A program made the translations under genes and the position numbers. This document shows, piece by piece, positions 22,630 to 33,397 of a stretch of DNA of 64,000 nucleotides. The stretch is from Rhynchopus sp. YZ270_cl-10. Lineage: Eukaryota; Euglenozoa; Diplonemea; Diplonemida; Diplonemidae. Each line of letters starts with the position of its first letter. The first letter of the stretch is position 1. The notes beneath the pieces are model-generated. The model was given only the letters and a program-made list of their open reading frames with translations, made no database searches and had not been told where the DNA came from. Where the stretch lies: contig OZ037864.1 in the NCBI GenBank assembly GCA_964035575.1, positions 806,001 through 870,000 of the forward strand, given 5' to 3'.

Positions 22630-22773
22630 TTAATGCCTGCGTCCGCAGAGGCGTTTGCTAAGGTAGACGTTCGTACTGTCTGCCAGGACACGAGGCTTCT
22701 TGACTTCTCTACGTGATACACCCTACCCTTTACCTCCTTACCATTATGGTTGGGGCAATGTTTTATGTACCTG

Positions 22774-22879
22774 CATGCAACATCCCCCCGTGTGTACGGC
22801 AATGAAGTGCTCCCTGGGGTTCGATAACCCACGGAGAACCAGTGCCTGCGTCCGACAGTGTGCGATGAGGCGTTTGCAC
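22774..22879 (+). repeat. Dispersed repeat C, copy 1 (T-arm-like hairpin plus GCGTC hairpin)
   Basis: Shared with 47431-47537: an atgca start, CATCCCCC, TGTGTAC, then a hairpin tctcc/ctcc-GGGTTCGA(T/G)AA-CCCA/TCCA-ggaga, then GTGCCTGCGTC and GGCGTTTGCACT. The GGGGTTCGATAACCC piece resembles a tRNA T-arm / B box, but no complete tRNA can be folded from it. Confidence 0.6.
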
Positions 22880-23091
22880 TTTTCAGCTTCTCTCTCCCCC
22901 CCTCAAAAAAAAATCTGGTGGGAAATTCTTATTCAAATCCACACCCTCCATTTTTTTTTTTTTTTTTGTTTTTTTTTTTTTTTTTTTGAGGAATTTTTGT
23001 TCCTATCCTCTTTACTAACTGAGACGCTTCATATTTGCAAAACAGCTTTGCAAACAGTGATGACTGAGTAGTGCTCGTCGTCAGTCTCTTT

Positions 23092-23140
23092 GAGATACGT
23101 GCACGAAGAGGCATGCATCTTTTTCAATTTGATTTTAAAA
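23092..23140 (+). repeat. Hairpin repeat, GATACGTGC/GCATGCATC type
   Basis: gagatacgtgcacgaagagg followed by catgcatctttttcaattt. The loop ACGAAGAGG is close to the family core and a pyrimidine-rich tail follows. Confidence 0.55.
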
Positions 23141-23350
23141 AGCTTCTTCTTGAGCATAAAGAGTGACAGGAGGGAACCTCAGGAAAAGTCTCCCACCCCT
23201 TACGTGGCGAGACCGTCTTTCAACAAACCCCTCCGTTCCCCACACATGAAGTCAAGCGTCATTGACCCGTATAATTGCACCGTTCTTATTCCAAGATGAA
23301 GAAGAAGAAGAAAAAAAAAGCCCCTGCTCTACCTGCATGTTGTTATAACG

Positions 23351-23390
23351 GTGACTAAGCAAAGTGCTTACGATCATCTCAAATTTTTTT
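23351..23390 (+). repeat. Hairpin repeat, TAAGCA/TGCTTA stem
   Basis: ggtgactaagcaaagtgctt then acgatcatctcaaatttt. It has a perfect six-base stem with an AAG loop and the same GTGACTAAG start and ATCATCT tail as its relatives. Confidence 0.65.
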
Positions 23391-24678
23391 TCTCTACAAG
23401 CGTTGACAGGGAACTCTCAGAGAGGAAACAATAGATAAAACTGCGCTGTTTGGGCATTTTTTTTTGAATGGCATTGGTGCGTATATTTTTCTTTTCTTGC
23501 CAAAAAATAATAGGTTGACATGGGTTGGCCTTAGTATGTGCATTTTTTTTTGAAACAACTTTATGAACAAATACCACCGGTATTTTTAGTGGGGCAAATA
23601 AATACGGCAGTACCTTCCCAGCACACCCCCCCCTCCACTTTCGACAGACATTCGGCAACTAATTTCCCCCCTCTTTTCTTTGATGTATTGCCACCCCTTG
23701 AGGTTTGCAAATTTTATAAAAAAAAATAGTTTTCTTTGTTACGAAATTGTTGTTTCCCCGTTCCCAAAAGGAAAAGGGTCGGGGTCTTGTTACAATAAAA
23801 TAAAAATCCAGCAAAACTTGTTCTCGCTTTTTCAATAAAAAAAAAGGTGCGTGAATATGTGATCCACGCAACTCATTCATCTTACAACTCCTTCCCACCC
23901 ACCCCCCATCCCCTTTTTGTATGGACAATCACTTACGCCTGCCAGGTACTAATGGTGTTAATCGCTCACTGTTGGTGGTAATGGTTATTTCGATGTGAGT
24001 GCATCAAAGAGAGAGAGAGGCACACTCATCACTCAAATATTTGTACGGTAAAAAAAAAAAGGCACCGACGCAGGTCGTCTCCCCTGAACAGTAAATTTTC
24101 TTTACAGATTCAGATTTCACACACCGCTTTTTTTTTTTTTCTCTCTTTTTCTTTGTGCATAAAACCGTTATCTGTGCCCAGTCATTTTGCAATCCTTTCC
24201 CTCCCCCCAGCCTATGCTGTTTTCTCAAGAAACATGTATGAAACTGACCTTTTTTTGCAGTGCTTCTCCCCGTATAAGGAAAATCAGAAAAGGGCTAGTA
24301 TTGGGGGCGAGTGGGGTAGCAACCCACAGGGAGCCCTTAGCACCCCAAGTTTATACATTATGTCGTTAGTTCTGCCATTTTTCAAACGAGGGGGAGTACA
24401 GTGACTGTTGTGAGGGGTTTTTTTTTAAAAGGTAACAAAACATGAGAGGGTTGTGTTCATCTTTTCAACCTTTCATGCATTCCCTTCAGATAATTATATG
24501 AACCTTTGGTAATTTCCAGGACACCGCTGTGTTCACAGAGTGTTGAAAGCCAGCAGGCTGCTTCACTGTACGACGCCTATGCATAAAAGGCAGTCTTGTG
24601 TGACAACACCGAACCTTAGGTTCTTCAGACACATATTGTGTCTTGAGAGGCCCACTTTTATCATTCAAGCTTTTCTTA

Positions 24679-24730
24679 GGTGGCTAAGTACGAGAGGCTT
24701 AGGATCATTTTATAAACTTTTCTTTTCTTG
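24679..24730 (+). repeat. Hairpin repeat, CTAAG/CTTAG stem
   Basis: ggtggctaagtacgagaggc then ttaggatcattttataaac and ttttcttttc. Loop TACGAGAGG. It is directly followed by a degenerate copy of the GCGTC-type repeat at 24735. Confidence 0.7.
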
Positions 24731-25500
24731 TTCAGTGCCTCCGTCCATAGAGTCGGCCGCGCTCTCAACTTCACTTTTTTTTTTCTTCTTATATCCCGGA
24801 GTATGGGTGAAATGCTTGCTCACCATAGTTGTGTTTTTTATTATTATTTGCGATTGTATGGAGGATTGGAGCGACATTTAAGAAATGTCAAAATTTCCAG
24901 AATTTTGACCCGGTCTGAGGGGGTTTTAACAGTGATGAAATGTGTTACTACAGTAGCAGCTTCCATCTTCGAAAGAAAAAAATAAAACTCAAAATCCCAT
25001 TTTTCTCCCCTCAGTCCTGAGACCGGATTCTTCTTTGTACCTCCAGTCCCGAGTTTGTATGAGTTCATTTTTGCTTTTTTTTTTTGAGAGGGAATTAAAA
25101 GATGCCCGCTGTGTTCCGCATATCTGGATGTCTCCCCCTTCTCTGCCCCCCCCCTTTTTTTGCCTTTTGCCATATAATAAAACCTCCCTTCCCCCATCTT
25201 CCCCTTCTACAAACGTGGTTTTGGTTCAAACGACATGATATATTTTGGTTTTTTTTAATAAATTTTTCCCACTCCTTCTTTCCCCACCCCCTTCCGCAGG
25301 ACCGCAGCAGCTCTAGCCGTCCCTACAACTGCTATTCACATTTATTTTTAAATGTTGAACATAACATTCAATTCTCAAGATTCCTAAGGAGATGCTAAAG
25401 TAAGACTCTACAACATTGCAATTTATTGCATTTTCCGGTTGGGAGCTTTGCTTTAGGTCTTTTTTTTTTGGAAACTTGAAACTTGAAACTTTGCTAAGTT

Positions 25501-27104
25501 TTCTTGGCTATATAAGGGTAGGAAGGAGGGTGGTCAGGGATAAGGGGCAGAAGGTCGTTTCTACCCCGCTATTCTCTTGCATAGGCAGGGAACCGGAGAG
25601 GGGGAAAAAAGGGGCCGATCTCTGAAGCACGTTGGGGTTGCCGTTATGGATTGGGAAGGGGGGTTTTACCCTATGGTGGGGGTCTGTATCGTCTTCTCTC
25701 TCTTTGGAGAAAGAATGGATGATATGAGGGTTGTGTGTCGTAGGGTGACGTTTTTGTTAGTTTGTTTTCAGAGGGGGGGACAAGGAGGTCAGGGATGCGT
25801 CATCTTTGACGGCAAATGTGCATACGGGAGGTCATGGGTTTTGTCATCCCCTCCAGTGCTGTCTCGAAGAACCGAAGATGGTGTACGCGTTCAGGTATCC
25901 ATTGTATGGCGTGGTGGTTTTCCTTCGTAGGAGGATGGACCCCTGCCGTACATGGGTTGATCGCACTGTGCATCTTGTTCAGGGTCTTTTACGGGTTGCC
26001 TTAGGGTCTGCGTATCGTCGCTGTTGTGGTTGATGAACAGAGGGTGTGGGATCCTGCTCAGCTCTGCCGTTTTGTTTGGGATGGGAAGGGGTAGGGAAGT
26101 GGAGGCCACATCGGAGCGAAGTGCATTGGGTGCGCATGTGATAGGGGAGGGTGGGGTGGTGGTGATGTTGTCTGGTGTCTGTTGGGCTTCGCTGTTCAAG
26201 GCAACGTATCGATGTGGTAGGGGAGTTGCCATAGGGTGTGGGGCTGTGCAGTGTGGGGGTGTTTTTGTTGCAGTACATATCGGTTTTGAGGACGTCGCAT
26301 CAGAGCTTAGTTAGTTGCTTGCTGTTGTCGCAGTGTGGGATGGGGTGGGATGGGAGGATCAGTTTCAGAAGTACAGCCGCGGTAACCTTCTCCACTTCTG
26401 CCTTTATTGTTCACCGTGAATAGTCGCTAGTGGAGGCTGGGGAATGTGCACCGTAGAAGGGTTTTTATGAGCGTCAGTAAACCTGAAGAGGTGAACGTAC
26501 CGTGGTTGAGAATCACGGATGCAAAGCCTTCTGAAGAGTGACTGCTGTGCGAGCCTGCCACACCTTTGTTACAGAAATGTAGCAATAGCGAAGTGCATGG
26601 TGCCGCGACTAGGGTATTTCTTTTTCCGAGACGGAGCAAAGCTGTTGCTAATTGGGTGGGTGGAGGGATGGGTGACGTGGATATAGTGGGGATGCCTAGT
26701 TCCGACGAGGCCGGAGGGGAAGTGGACAGGTGGACAGGTGGATTGTTGCGGTCGGGTAGCGCCATAGCAGTACGTACAACCAAGCCGCAGGGCACATCAA
26801 GGTACCGATGCCTTCCTCCAGTGGCCTGGGGTGAAGCTCTTCGGAGCTGGGGTGGGATAGGTGGGGTTTATGTGCTTTCGGTTGCCTGGACGGAGAGCAT
26901 ATATGTCCTTGGTAGGGGAAGGAGCTGGGCCGTACTGCTGGCAGTCTCTTGAGAACATCTCTTGCGAGTCGCCCGACTTCTTTGGAGTGTCGCTCCATCG
27001 TAGTCGGCGTGTGGTGTGGCTTTGCAAGGTGACAGCATGAGGCTTGGGTATATCACCCTTCTCTCCTCCTCACTGCTCTTCACTAGCAACTTTTTTCTGG
27101 TCAT
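25501..27104. other. Second G-rich, ORF-poor spacer
   Basis: The + strand is G/T-rich over about 1.5 kb (gggtggg, ggtgggg, gtgtgggg), similar in composition to 16380-17960. The many overlapping minus-strand frames are Pro/Thr/Ser-rich and reflect the C-rich complement. No domain and no consistent splice structure was found. Confidence 0.45.
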
Positions 27105-27105
27105 G

Positions 27106-27160
27106 TACCAAGGTACACTGTCACGAGCGGGCTGTTGTATTTCAAGTCAACTTTTTTAAC
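27106..27160 (+). repeat. GTACCAAGGTAC-type hairpin repeat
   Basis: gtaccaaggtacactgtcac then gagcgggctgttgtatttca and agtcaactttttt. The same unit is found at 51009, 52436 (inside an intron) and 59728. Confidence 0.7.
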
Positions 27161-27581
27161 CATGAACAACTCCATGACCGTCTCGCGATTTTACCACGGG
27201 GTCTGAGGCAATAAACACACTCACGGGCGAAGTGTGCACGCAGGACATGCAAGTTAAGCCCTGGGGTATAGTAATGCTAGACATGATATTATGAAGACAT
27301 GTTATGATGGTGTTTGCACTTGGGGCATGAAATAGCGATCAACAGTCAGGCCAGAGCTCGCTTGTGAGGACGGCAAATGTTTGACCATGGGTCAATGATC
27401 TCCGTTCATCTGACCGATGAGTGGAAGTGGGGGTAGGATAACAGGTAACACGAAATGGATGTAGGACTGCGCTCATTGGTTGCGATGCCTACCCTACCGA
27501 TACTCCATATCGTACCCGCACCTAGCAACTTCACCCCTCCCAATCACTTTCTCTCTTTACACCCGACAGACACACCTCACA
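27161..27581. other. Upstream region of the SR-rich gene
   Basis: No gene seen. A fragment of the 'cgaaatggatgtaggactgc' repeat lies at 27451; the same string occurs at 50961 and 59679. The last 60 bases are a pyrimidine-rich tract ending CCCGACAG at 27569, 12 bases before the ATG. Confidence 0.5.
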
Positions 27582-29596
27582 ATGGACCCAGGTCAAACTA
27601 GCCACAAGGCACCGCCCTCCTCTTTACCGCAGAGGTCGAGCAGCAGACGGCGGAGGCGGTCGAGCGAGGCGGGCAGCAGCAGCAGGAGGCGGCGGTCGTC
27701 TCCTAGTGGAGGTGGAGGTGGAGGTGGAGGTGGCAGCACACGCCGCAGCAGGCGCAGCTCCCCTGATGGCAAGGAGCGGCGCCGGCGAAGCAGTCGTAGC
27801 AGAAGCCGGTCGCAGTCGCCAGGGCGCGCACCCGAGGGCTTCAGCGTGAGCAAGTCAACACCACACAGCGCAACCACCACAGACAAAGCGTACCCCTCCT
27901 TCGACCCACGCGACCAAGCACCCGAAGACGTCGGCCACGGCAAGACAGACTACACCCGCGGCCCGCTCGACCCAAACGCACCCCTCGTACGCGGCTCTCT
28001 CAGGCTAGAAGGCGTCAACTTCGCAAAGTACGAAGGCGCAAAAGCCGACCCCGACAGACAACGTGCCTTCACCTCTGCCCTCCGCGACGATCTCATCTCA
28101 GAGGCAGGCAACGGGCTCGTCCGTGAGGACATCCTCCTCAGGATCACCCCCGGCCCAATCAAAACTGTGATTCTCGACTACAACGGTGGGAAGCAGAGTG
28201 ATGGGCAGCCAGGGCCTCCTTCGCTGGTGGATGCGGAGTGGTGCATTGACTGTGAGTATGCGATTGCGGCGAGGGACGAGGAGAGGCAGGTTTCTATTGC
28301 GAGAACTATTTTTGAGTCGTTGACGGGGGGCGACTTGCGGATGGACAGCACGAGGAAGGCTTACACGCGGTACCTGAACCCGGAGCACCCGGACTCTGCT
28401 TCGATTCGTGTGGTGCCTACGTCTTCAGCGGATGCGAAGCCTGCACAGGAGGCTCACCCAGGGCTAGGTGGGGGTGTTGGCGGTATAGGCAGCGCTGCTG
28501 CTGCTGCTGGTCCCCTTGGCCGTTGCGGCCTCTTCGAAGAAGGCGACCCCCTCGAAGGCCGCTACACCTGGCACCAACGCCGCAGTGCACACGACCTCGC
28601 TGCAGTCAAGAACCTCCCCGATTCACCAAGAAGCCCGCCAACACAACGCCCTGAAGAACGCCACATCCGCTCAATCGGAGGGGTGCCAATCGAAAACCGC
28701 CCCGTACCAGACCCGTCCATGCTGGTATGGATATCAGAGATTTCTGGGGGGTTATTATTATTACTAAAAACCCACGTCTACTATTTACGTTGGATTATTT
28801 GCGGTTCCAGTTTTTCGGAAATTTGGTGCATTTTTGTGAAGTGCTTCGTGTATTCTGCAGTGTGGGGGTAAGGTTTCTGGGTATGTTATTCCTTCATCGT
28901 CTGACAACTCACTGGCGAAGTCGGAGTCTTCCTGCTGGGGCATGATGGACTGGTACTGTTGTTACTGTGCCTTTGCCAAATCTGCCATCGTAACTATGTA
29001 AACTATGTAAATAGTAGACGAAGGATAATATTTCAGTGATCTATGATCGTCTCCGTGAGACACACAGCAGGCTGTGAGAGCTACTGAGAGCTTGTGAAAT
29101 CCTGTGCTCTGGTATCTCGCACAGTACACATACCTCATGAGCCCGTGCTTCATCTGATGGGTGGACCAAATTTTGTACTGATGTCGCGTTCTCTCCCCTA
29201 ACGTGCAGAAAAACCCTCATAACTGATTGAAACTTAGTGAGAGTCTGTGAGACTCTGAGACCTAGGCGAAAAGCTCCCCGTTCATAGATCACCCAACATT
29301 GTGGTGGGTTTTCTTTGTTTCAATATTTCATTTTTTTTTACAGGCATCGCCAACGGCGCATATGCAGGTGCAAGGCAAACGGCAGCCGTGGTGGGATACA
29401 CGTCCCTCGTTTGAGTTGGAACGGGCCATGTCACGTGACAAGGACTACCCAGTGGTATGTGAGAGGAGAACGGAGGCTGGGGGTCAGCCGGGATAAGGGT
29501 GTTTTGCCATTAGCAATTTTTTCCCCCCACGCTAAATGTTCGAGTTATTCAAAATACACCCCAACACCCACACAGGACACAGCGCATCGTCACTGA
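27582..29596 (+). CDS. SR-rich protein of unknown function
   Basis: Three exons, 27582-28724, 29344-29454 and 29576-29596, all phase 0, give 424 residues; donors are GTATGG and GTATGT, acceptors TTTACAG and CACACAG. Residues about 15-85 are Arg/Ser-rich with a poly-Gly run, reminiscent of SR-type RNA-processing proteins. Residues about 125-260 form a conserved-looking globular segment (LVRGSLRLEGVNF, FTSALRDDLI, LLRITPGPIKTVILDYN, CEYAIAARDE) that resembles the compact alpha/beta modules of protist surface proteins, but no family can be named. The final exon codes for only DTAHRH. Intron 1 carries a MITE. The ATG was chosen because it follows CAG by 12 bases; an in-frame upstream frame to 27480 lies within the pyrimidine tract. 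Confidence 0.72.
29036..29292. mobile_element. 257-bp MITE-like element in intron 1 of the SR-rich gene
   Basis: The ends are a perfect 11-bp inverted repeat, GTGATCTATGA and TCATAGATCAC. The interior is unrelated to the neighbouring genes and has no significant frame. It makes up over a third of the 619-bp intron. No clear target-site duplication. Confidence 0.75.
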
Positions 29597-29778
29597 ACTC
29601 TTGCTGGACACACTGTTCACTCATTTGTTTTATGTTTTTGACCTTTTGTAAAACTGTAGAATATATATTTTTTGCTTTTCTTTGTACATTTTGAAAGTGA
29701 AAAAAGATCTTTGTATTGTTTGTCGCTACCACTATGGGTAATGCACTGCACGATGTCTAGTCCTCAACACTCACAGAC

Positions 29779-29871
29779 CATGATGAAATTCGTCATTATT
29801 GACCATGCACCACGCTGAGTGGGCGTCACGCCTCTTGATTGATCACAACACACACTTAACCTCGCTGACAT
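29779..29871 (+). promoter_or_regulatory. Shared 93-bp upstream module with a 12-codon upstream ORF (copy 1)
   Basis: 92 of 93 bases match 33216-33308. It starts with catgatgaaattcgtc and ends acttaacctcgctgacat. It contains the short frame MMKFVIIDHAPR (29780-29818, stop TGA). It lies 124-216 bp before the secreted Cys-repeat gene. It could be a promoter or 5' leader module, the 3' end of another element, or a segmental duplication. Confidence 0.7.
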
Positions 29872-29994
29872 AAAACACTTCCTTGACACTGGTTTCCACG
29901 ACCGTCGTTCACCTCCAACACTTCTTGAGCATATTCACAACCAGACTCCCACCACTATTCCCAACCTCACAGATTCTACATTCCCAACCATAAA

Positions 29995-32322
29995 ATGCTC
30001 CCTCAACGGGCTCTGTATTTGGTGACACTTTTGTCTGTCACTTCCGCACTCTCCGTCTGCCCCAACGTCTGCGGTGGAATCCTCGGAACTGCATGCAAGG
30101 ACGGCTACGTCTGTGTTGACGACGCAACCGACAGCTGTGACCCCAAGAACGGAGGAGCTGACTGCCTTGGATGCTGTGAGGTGGACGCAAGAGGAGCGCC
30201 TGCCCCTATCTGCCACAACGTCTGTGGTGGAATCCTTGGAACTGCATGCAAGGACGGCTACGTCTGTGTTGACGACGCAACCGACAGCTGCGACCCCAAG
30301 AACGGAGGAGCTGACTGCCTTGGATGCTGTGAGCTTGCACCTGCCCCTATCTGCCACAACGTCTGTGGTGGAATCCTCGGAACTGCATGCAAGGATGGCT
30401 ACGTCTGTGTTGACGACGCAACCGACAGCTGTGACCCCAAGAACGGAGGAGCTGACTGCCTTGGATGCTGTGAGCTTGCACCTGCCCCTATCTGCCACAA
30501 CGTGTGTGGTGGAATCCTCGGAACTGCTTGCAAGGACGGCTACGTCTGTGTTGACGACGCAACCGACAGCTGTGACCCCAAGAACGGAGGAGCTGACTGC
30601 CTTGGATGCTGTGAGCTTGCACCTGCCCCTGTCTGCCACAACGTCTGTGGTGGAATCCTCGGAACTGCTTGCAAGGACGGCTACGTCTGTGTTGACGACG
30701 CAACCGACAGCTGCGACCCCAAGAACGGAGGAGCTGACTGCCTTGGATGCTGTGAGCTTGCACCTGCCCCTGTCTGCCACAACGTCTGTGGTGGAATCCT
30801 CGGAACTGCTTGCAAGGACGGCTACGTCTGTGTTGACGACGCAACCGACAGCTGCGACCCCAAGAACGGAGGAGCTGACTGCCTTGGATGCTGTGAGCTT
30901 GCACCTGCCCCTGTCTGCCACAACGTCTGTGGTGGAATCCTTGGAACTGCATGCAAGGACGGCTACGTCTGTGTTGACGACGCAACCGACAGCTGCGACC
31001 CCAAGAACGGAGGAGCTGACTGCCTTGGATGCTGTGAGCTTGCACCTGCCCCTATCTGCCACAACGTGTGTGGTGGAATCCTCGGAACTGCTTGCAAGGA
31101 CGGCTACGTCTGTGTCGATGACGCAACCGACAGCTGCGACCCCAAGAACGGAGGAGCTGACTGCCTTGGATGCTGTGAGCTTGCACCTGCCCCTGTCTGC
31201 CACAACGTCTGTGGTGGAATCCTTGGAACTGCTTGCAAGGACGGCTACGTCTGTGTTGACGACGCAACCGACAGCTGCGACCCCAAGAACGGAGGAGCTG
31301 ACTGCCTTGGATGCTGTGAGCTTGCACCTGCCCCTATCTGCCACAACGTGTGTGGTGGAATCCTCGGAACTGCTTGCAAGGACGGCTACGTCTGTGTTGA
31401 CGACGCAACCGACAGCTGCGACCCCAAGAACGGAGGAGCTGACTGCCTTGGATGCTGTGAGCTTGCACCTGCACCTGTCTGCCACAACGTCTGTGGTGGA
31501 ATCCTTGGAACTGCTTGCAAGGATGGCTACGTCTGTGTTGACGACGCAACCGACAGCTGCGACCCCAAGAACGGAGGAGCTGACTGCCTTGGATGCTGTG
31601 AGCTTGCACCTGCACCTGTCTGCCACAACGTCTGTGGTGGAATCCTCGGAACTGCTTGCAAGGACGGCTACGTCTGTGTTGACGACGCAACCGACAGCTG
31701 CGACCCCAAGAACGGAGGAGCTGACTGCCTTGGATGCTGCATCCTTGCTCCGCCGAAGTGTGAGTTCTGTGGTGGTATTGCCAACATCCAGTGCGGAACT
31801 GGTTTCGTCTGTGCCGACGATGTGAACGACCACTGCGACCCGAAGAACGGAGGTGCCGACTGTGGAGGATGTTGTGAGGAGGAGGCTGCACCAACCTGTG
31901 CGAATGTGTGTGGTGGGAAGATTGGCACGATGTGCAAGGCTGGATACGTGTGTGTGGATGACGCGACAGACAGCTGCGACCCAAGCACAGGTGGAGCTGA
32001 CTGCCTTGGATGCTGTGAGGTGGACACAAGAGGAGTGCCTGCACCTGTTGAGGAACCTGCTGCCTGTGAGAAGATGTGTGGCGGGATTGCAAACATCCAG
32101 TGTGATGCAGGTTTTGTGTGTGCTGGTGATGAGAGGGAAGGCTGTGCGGACTGCTCGGGATGCTGTGTGTCGGACAGTGCACCGTGCTGTGAGGCACTGC
32201 CGGTGTGCAGGGAGGGCTTCAGGCAGAAGAAGCGTGCACGCTGCAGGTCCACGAACAAGGACAAGTGCTACGTTGAGACGTTGTGCTGCACTACCATCGC
32301 ATGTGTGCGTGAGAAGTTGTGA
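29995..32322 (+). CDS. Secreted protein with 15 cysteine-rich repeats
   Basis: 775 residues without an intron. Residues 1-19 look like a signal peptide (LYLVTLLSVTSALS). Twelve nearly identical 47-residue units follow, each with CGGILGTACKDGYVCVDDA, CDPKNGG and ADCLGCC, then three diverged units (CGGIANIQC, CGGKIGTMC, CGGIANIQC) and a Cys-rich tail. The pattern CGGI..xC..G..CvDD..D.CDP..GGADC.G.C is a widespread secreted Cys-rich motif in fungi, protists and bacteria; its role is not settled, and adhesion, wall or inhibitor functions have been proposed for such proteins. Each unit has about eight Cys, so disulfide-stabilised beads are likely. The 141-bp DNA periodicity implies unequal exchange or conversion. 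The start follows CTCACAG by 22 bases. Confidence 0.9.
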   Translation: MLPQRALYLVTLLSVTSALSVCPNVCGGILGTACKDGYVCVDDATDSCDPKNGGADCLGCCEVDARGAPAPICHNVCGGILGTACKDGYVCVDDATDSCDPKNGGADCLGCCELAPAPICHNVCGGILGTACKDGYVCVDDATDSCDPKNGGADCLGCCELAPAPICHNVCGGILGTACKDGYVCVDDATDSCDPKNGGADCLGCCELAPAPVCHNVCGGILGTACKDGYVCVDDATDSCDPKNGGADCLGCCELAPAPVCHNVCGGILGTACKDGYVCVDDATDSCDPKNGGADCLGCCELAPAPVCHNVCGGILGTACKDGYVCVDDATDSCDPKNGGADCLGCCELAPAPICHNVCGGILGTACKDGYVCVDDATDSCDPKNGGADCLGCCELAPAPVCHNVCGGILGTACKDGYVCVDDATDSCDPKNGGADCLGCCELAPAPICHNVCGGILGTACKDGYVCVDDATDSCDPKNGGADCLGCCELAPAPVCHNVCGGILGTACKDGYVCVDDATDSCDPKNGGADCLGCCELAPAPVCHNVCGGILGTACKDGYVCVDDATDSCDPKNGGADCLGCCILAPPKCEFCGGIANIQCGTGFVCADDVNDHCDPKNGGADCGGCCEEEAAPTCANVCGGKIGTMCKAGYVCVDDATDSCDPSTGGADCLGCCEVDTRGVPAPVEEPAACEKMCGGIANIQCDAGFVCAGDEREGCADCSGCCVSDSAPCCEALPVCREGFRQKKRARCRSTNKDKCYVETLCCTTIACVREKL
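30060..31740 (+). repeat. Twelve 141-bp (47-codon) coding repeats
   Basis: Tandem repeats inside the Cys-repeat gene. DNA identity between units is very high, and differences cluster at a few codons (ATC/GTC before TGCCACAAC, CTCGGA/CTTGGA, GCATGC/GCTTGC). The mosaic distribution of these variants suggests recent exchange between units. The absence of stops on the opposite strand is a by-product. Confidence 0.93.
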
Positions 32323-33215
32323 TAGCTGACGCATGTGATTCTGATAGACGAATGATGTTGTTGTTGTCGTGTATTTTTGAAATTGCCCTTATTTTTTCAA
32401 CGTTTTTTGATTCTGATAAAGAACTATTTTTCCGTCAGATGTGTGTGCATGTGATGCATATGAATCTTTGGTTTTGTTTTTCTATTTGCGTTTCCTCTTT
32501 TTGAACCCATTTTGAGGGAACTCATTTTTACCCTATAGCGTTACTGTTTGTACTGAACCAGTGTGTCACCCCCTGCATCCGCAAGGTACCTATTGCGAAA
32601 GAGTGGGTGGGTGCATATGCATTTCAGTGGTGAACTCCTTTTTGTTTTTTGGTGTGTCTATTTTCTTTTTCTGCTCTGACGCGAGACGCTTGAGAAGGGG
32701 CTGGCAAGGTTGCAGTGCACAGGTCAGGTTCGCACATTTGATGTGTGTGGACGTGCTTGTGCACCTGCAGTCTGCTGGACTCCTGTACAGTGCCGCAACA
32801 GACTTTCTATGTCCCACGTACCCTTGCACCACTCCCCTTGCATACGTTACTACTTTACCCCTTCCTTCAAAGAAGACACACGAGACGCGCAGAAGCGGAG
32901 GGCAAGATGTCTGACAGTTCTGTCTATCTTGCTCACACTGCTTGCGCCAGTTGGTTCTTCAATATGTTCCCTTTTGCACACTTCTTTCAGGGGTTCATGC
33001 ATTTTTGAAAAAGAACATAAAACAGAATTCACCATCTTGTTTCTTGACCTAATTCTTCCACATATTACCCAGTGCACCCTCCCCTCCGTCAGACATCCAC
33101 CGTGTCTAGTCGCACAAAGACCCGTCGAAAGGGGGTTTGTCGCGTCGCTGCCGGTCATGGCATCCACGCACACCCAAACCACTCGAGATATCCTCCGTTT
33201 CCTGACACAGCAGAA
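32323..33215. other. Spacer between the Cys-repeat and C2 genes
   Basis: The first ~200 bases are a T-rich 3' flank. Open frames on both strands over 32710-33317 lack recognised domains and disagree with each other, so no gene is called. Several CTG/CAC-rich patches occur. Confidence 0.4.
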
Positions 33216-33308
33216 CATGATGAAATTCGTCATTATTGACCATGCACCACGCTGAGTGGGCGTCACGCCTCTTGATTGATCACAACACACACTTAACCTG
33301 GCTGACAT
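33216..33308 (+). promoter_or_regulatory. Shared 93-bp upstream module with a 12-codon upstream ORF (copy 2)
   Basis: Near-identical to 29779-29871, including MMKFVIIDHAPR (33217-33255). Here the frame stays open further upstream (LRFLTQQNMMKFVIIDHAPR), whereas in copy 1 the upstream sequence differs. It ends 90 bp before the five-C2 gene. Confidence 0.7.
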
Positions 33309-33397
33309 CATAGACACTTCTCTATTGTATTTGTCCTAATCCAGCTCACAATTGTCCAAACTTCTACACCAGCACCCACACAACACATGATGCGAAG

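Larger units (their letters stand above)
22362..25500. other. Gene-poor spacer with hairpin repeats
   Basis: A T-rich 3' flank, then at least five short hairpin-type repeats (22581, 22641, 22839, 23092, 23351, 24679) separated by AT-rich DNA with long homopolymers. Only short frames without recognised domains occur on either strand, and some of those run through the repeats. No RNA gene was recognised. Confidence 0.5.

Noticed and set aside
22786-22830. tRNA gene at the GGGGTTCGATAACCC hairpin
   Set aside because: No acceptor stem, D arm or anticodon arm can be placed around it.
30074-31825. 583-codon + strand frame overlapping the Cys-repeat gene
   Set aside because: A second shadow of the same repeat in another frame; composition is Thr/Ala/Leu monotony with no domain.
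29935-32334. 799-codon minus-strand frame opposite the Cys-repeat gene
   Set aside because: It is created by the 141-bp repeat (a multiple of three) lacking stops on the other strand. The + strand frame has a signal peptide and a regular Cys pattern.
32710-33255. 181-codon + strand frame ending in MMKFVIIDHAPR
   Set aside because: Only the last 12 codons are conserved in the second copy of the module; the rest has no support, so the short upstream frame is reported instead.
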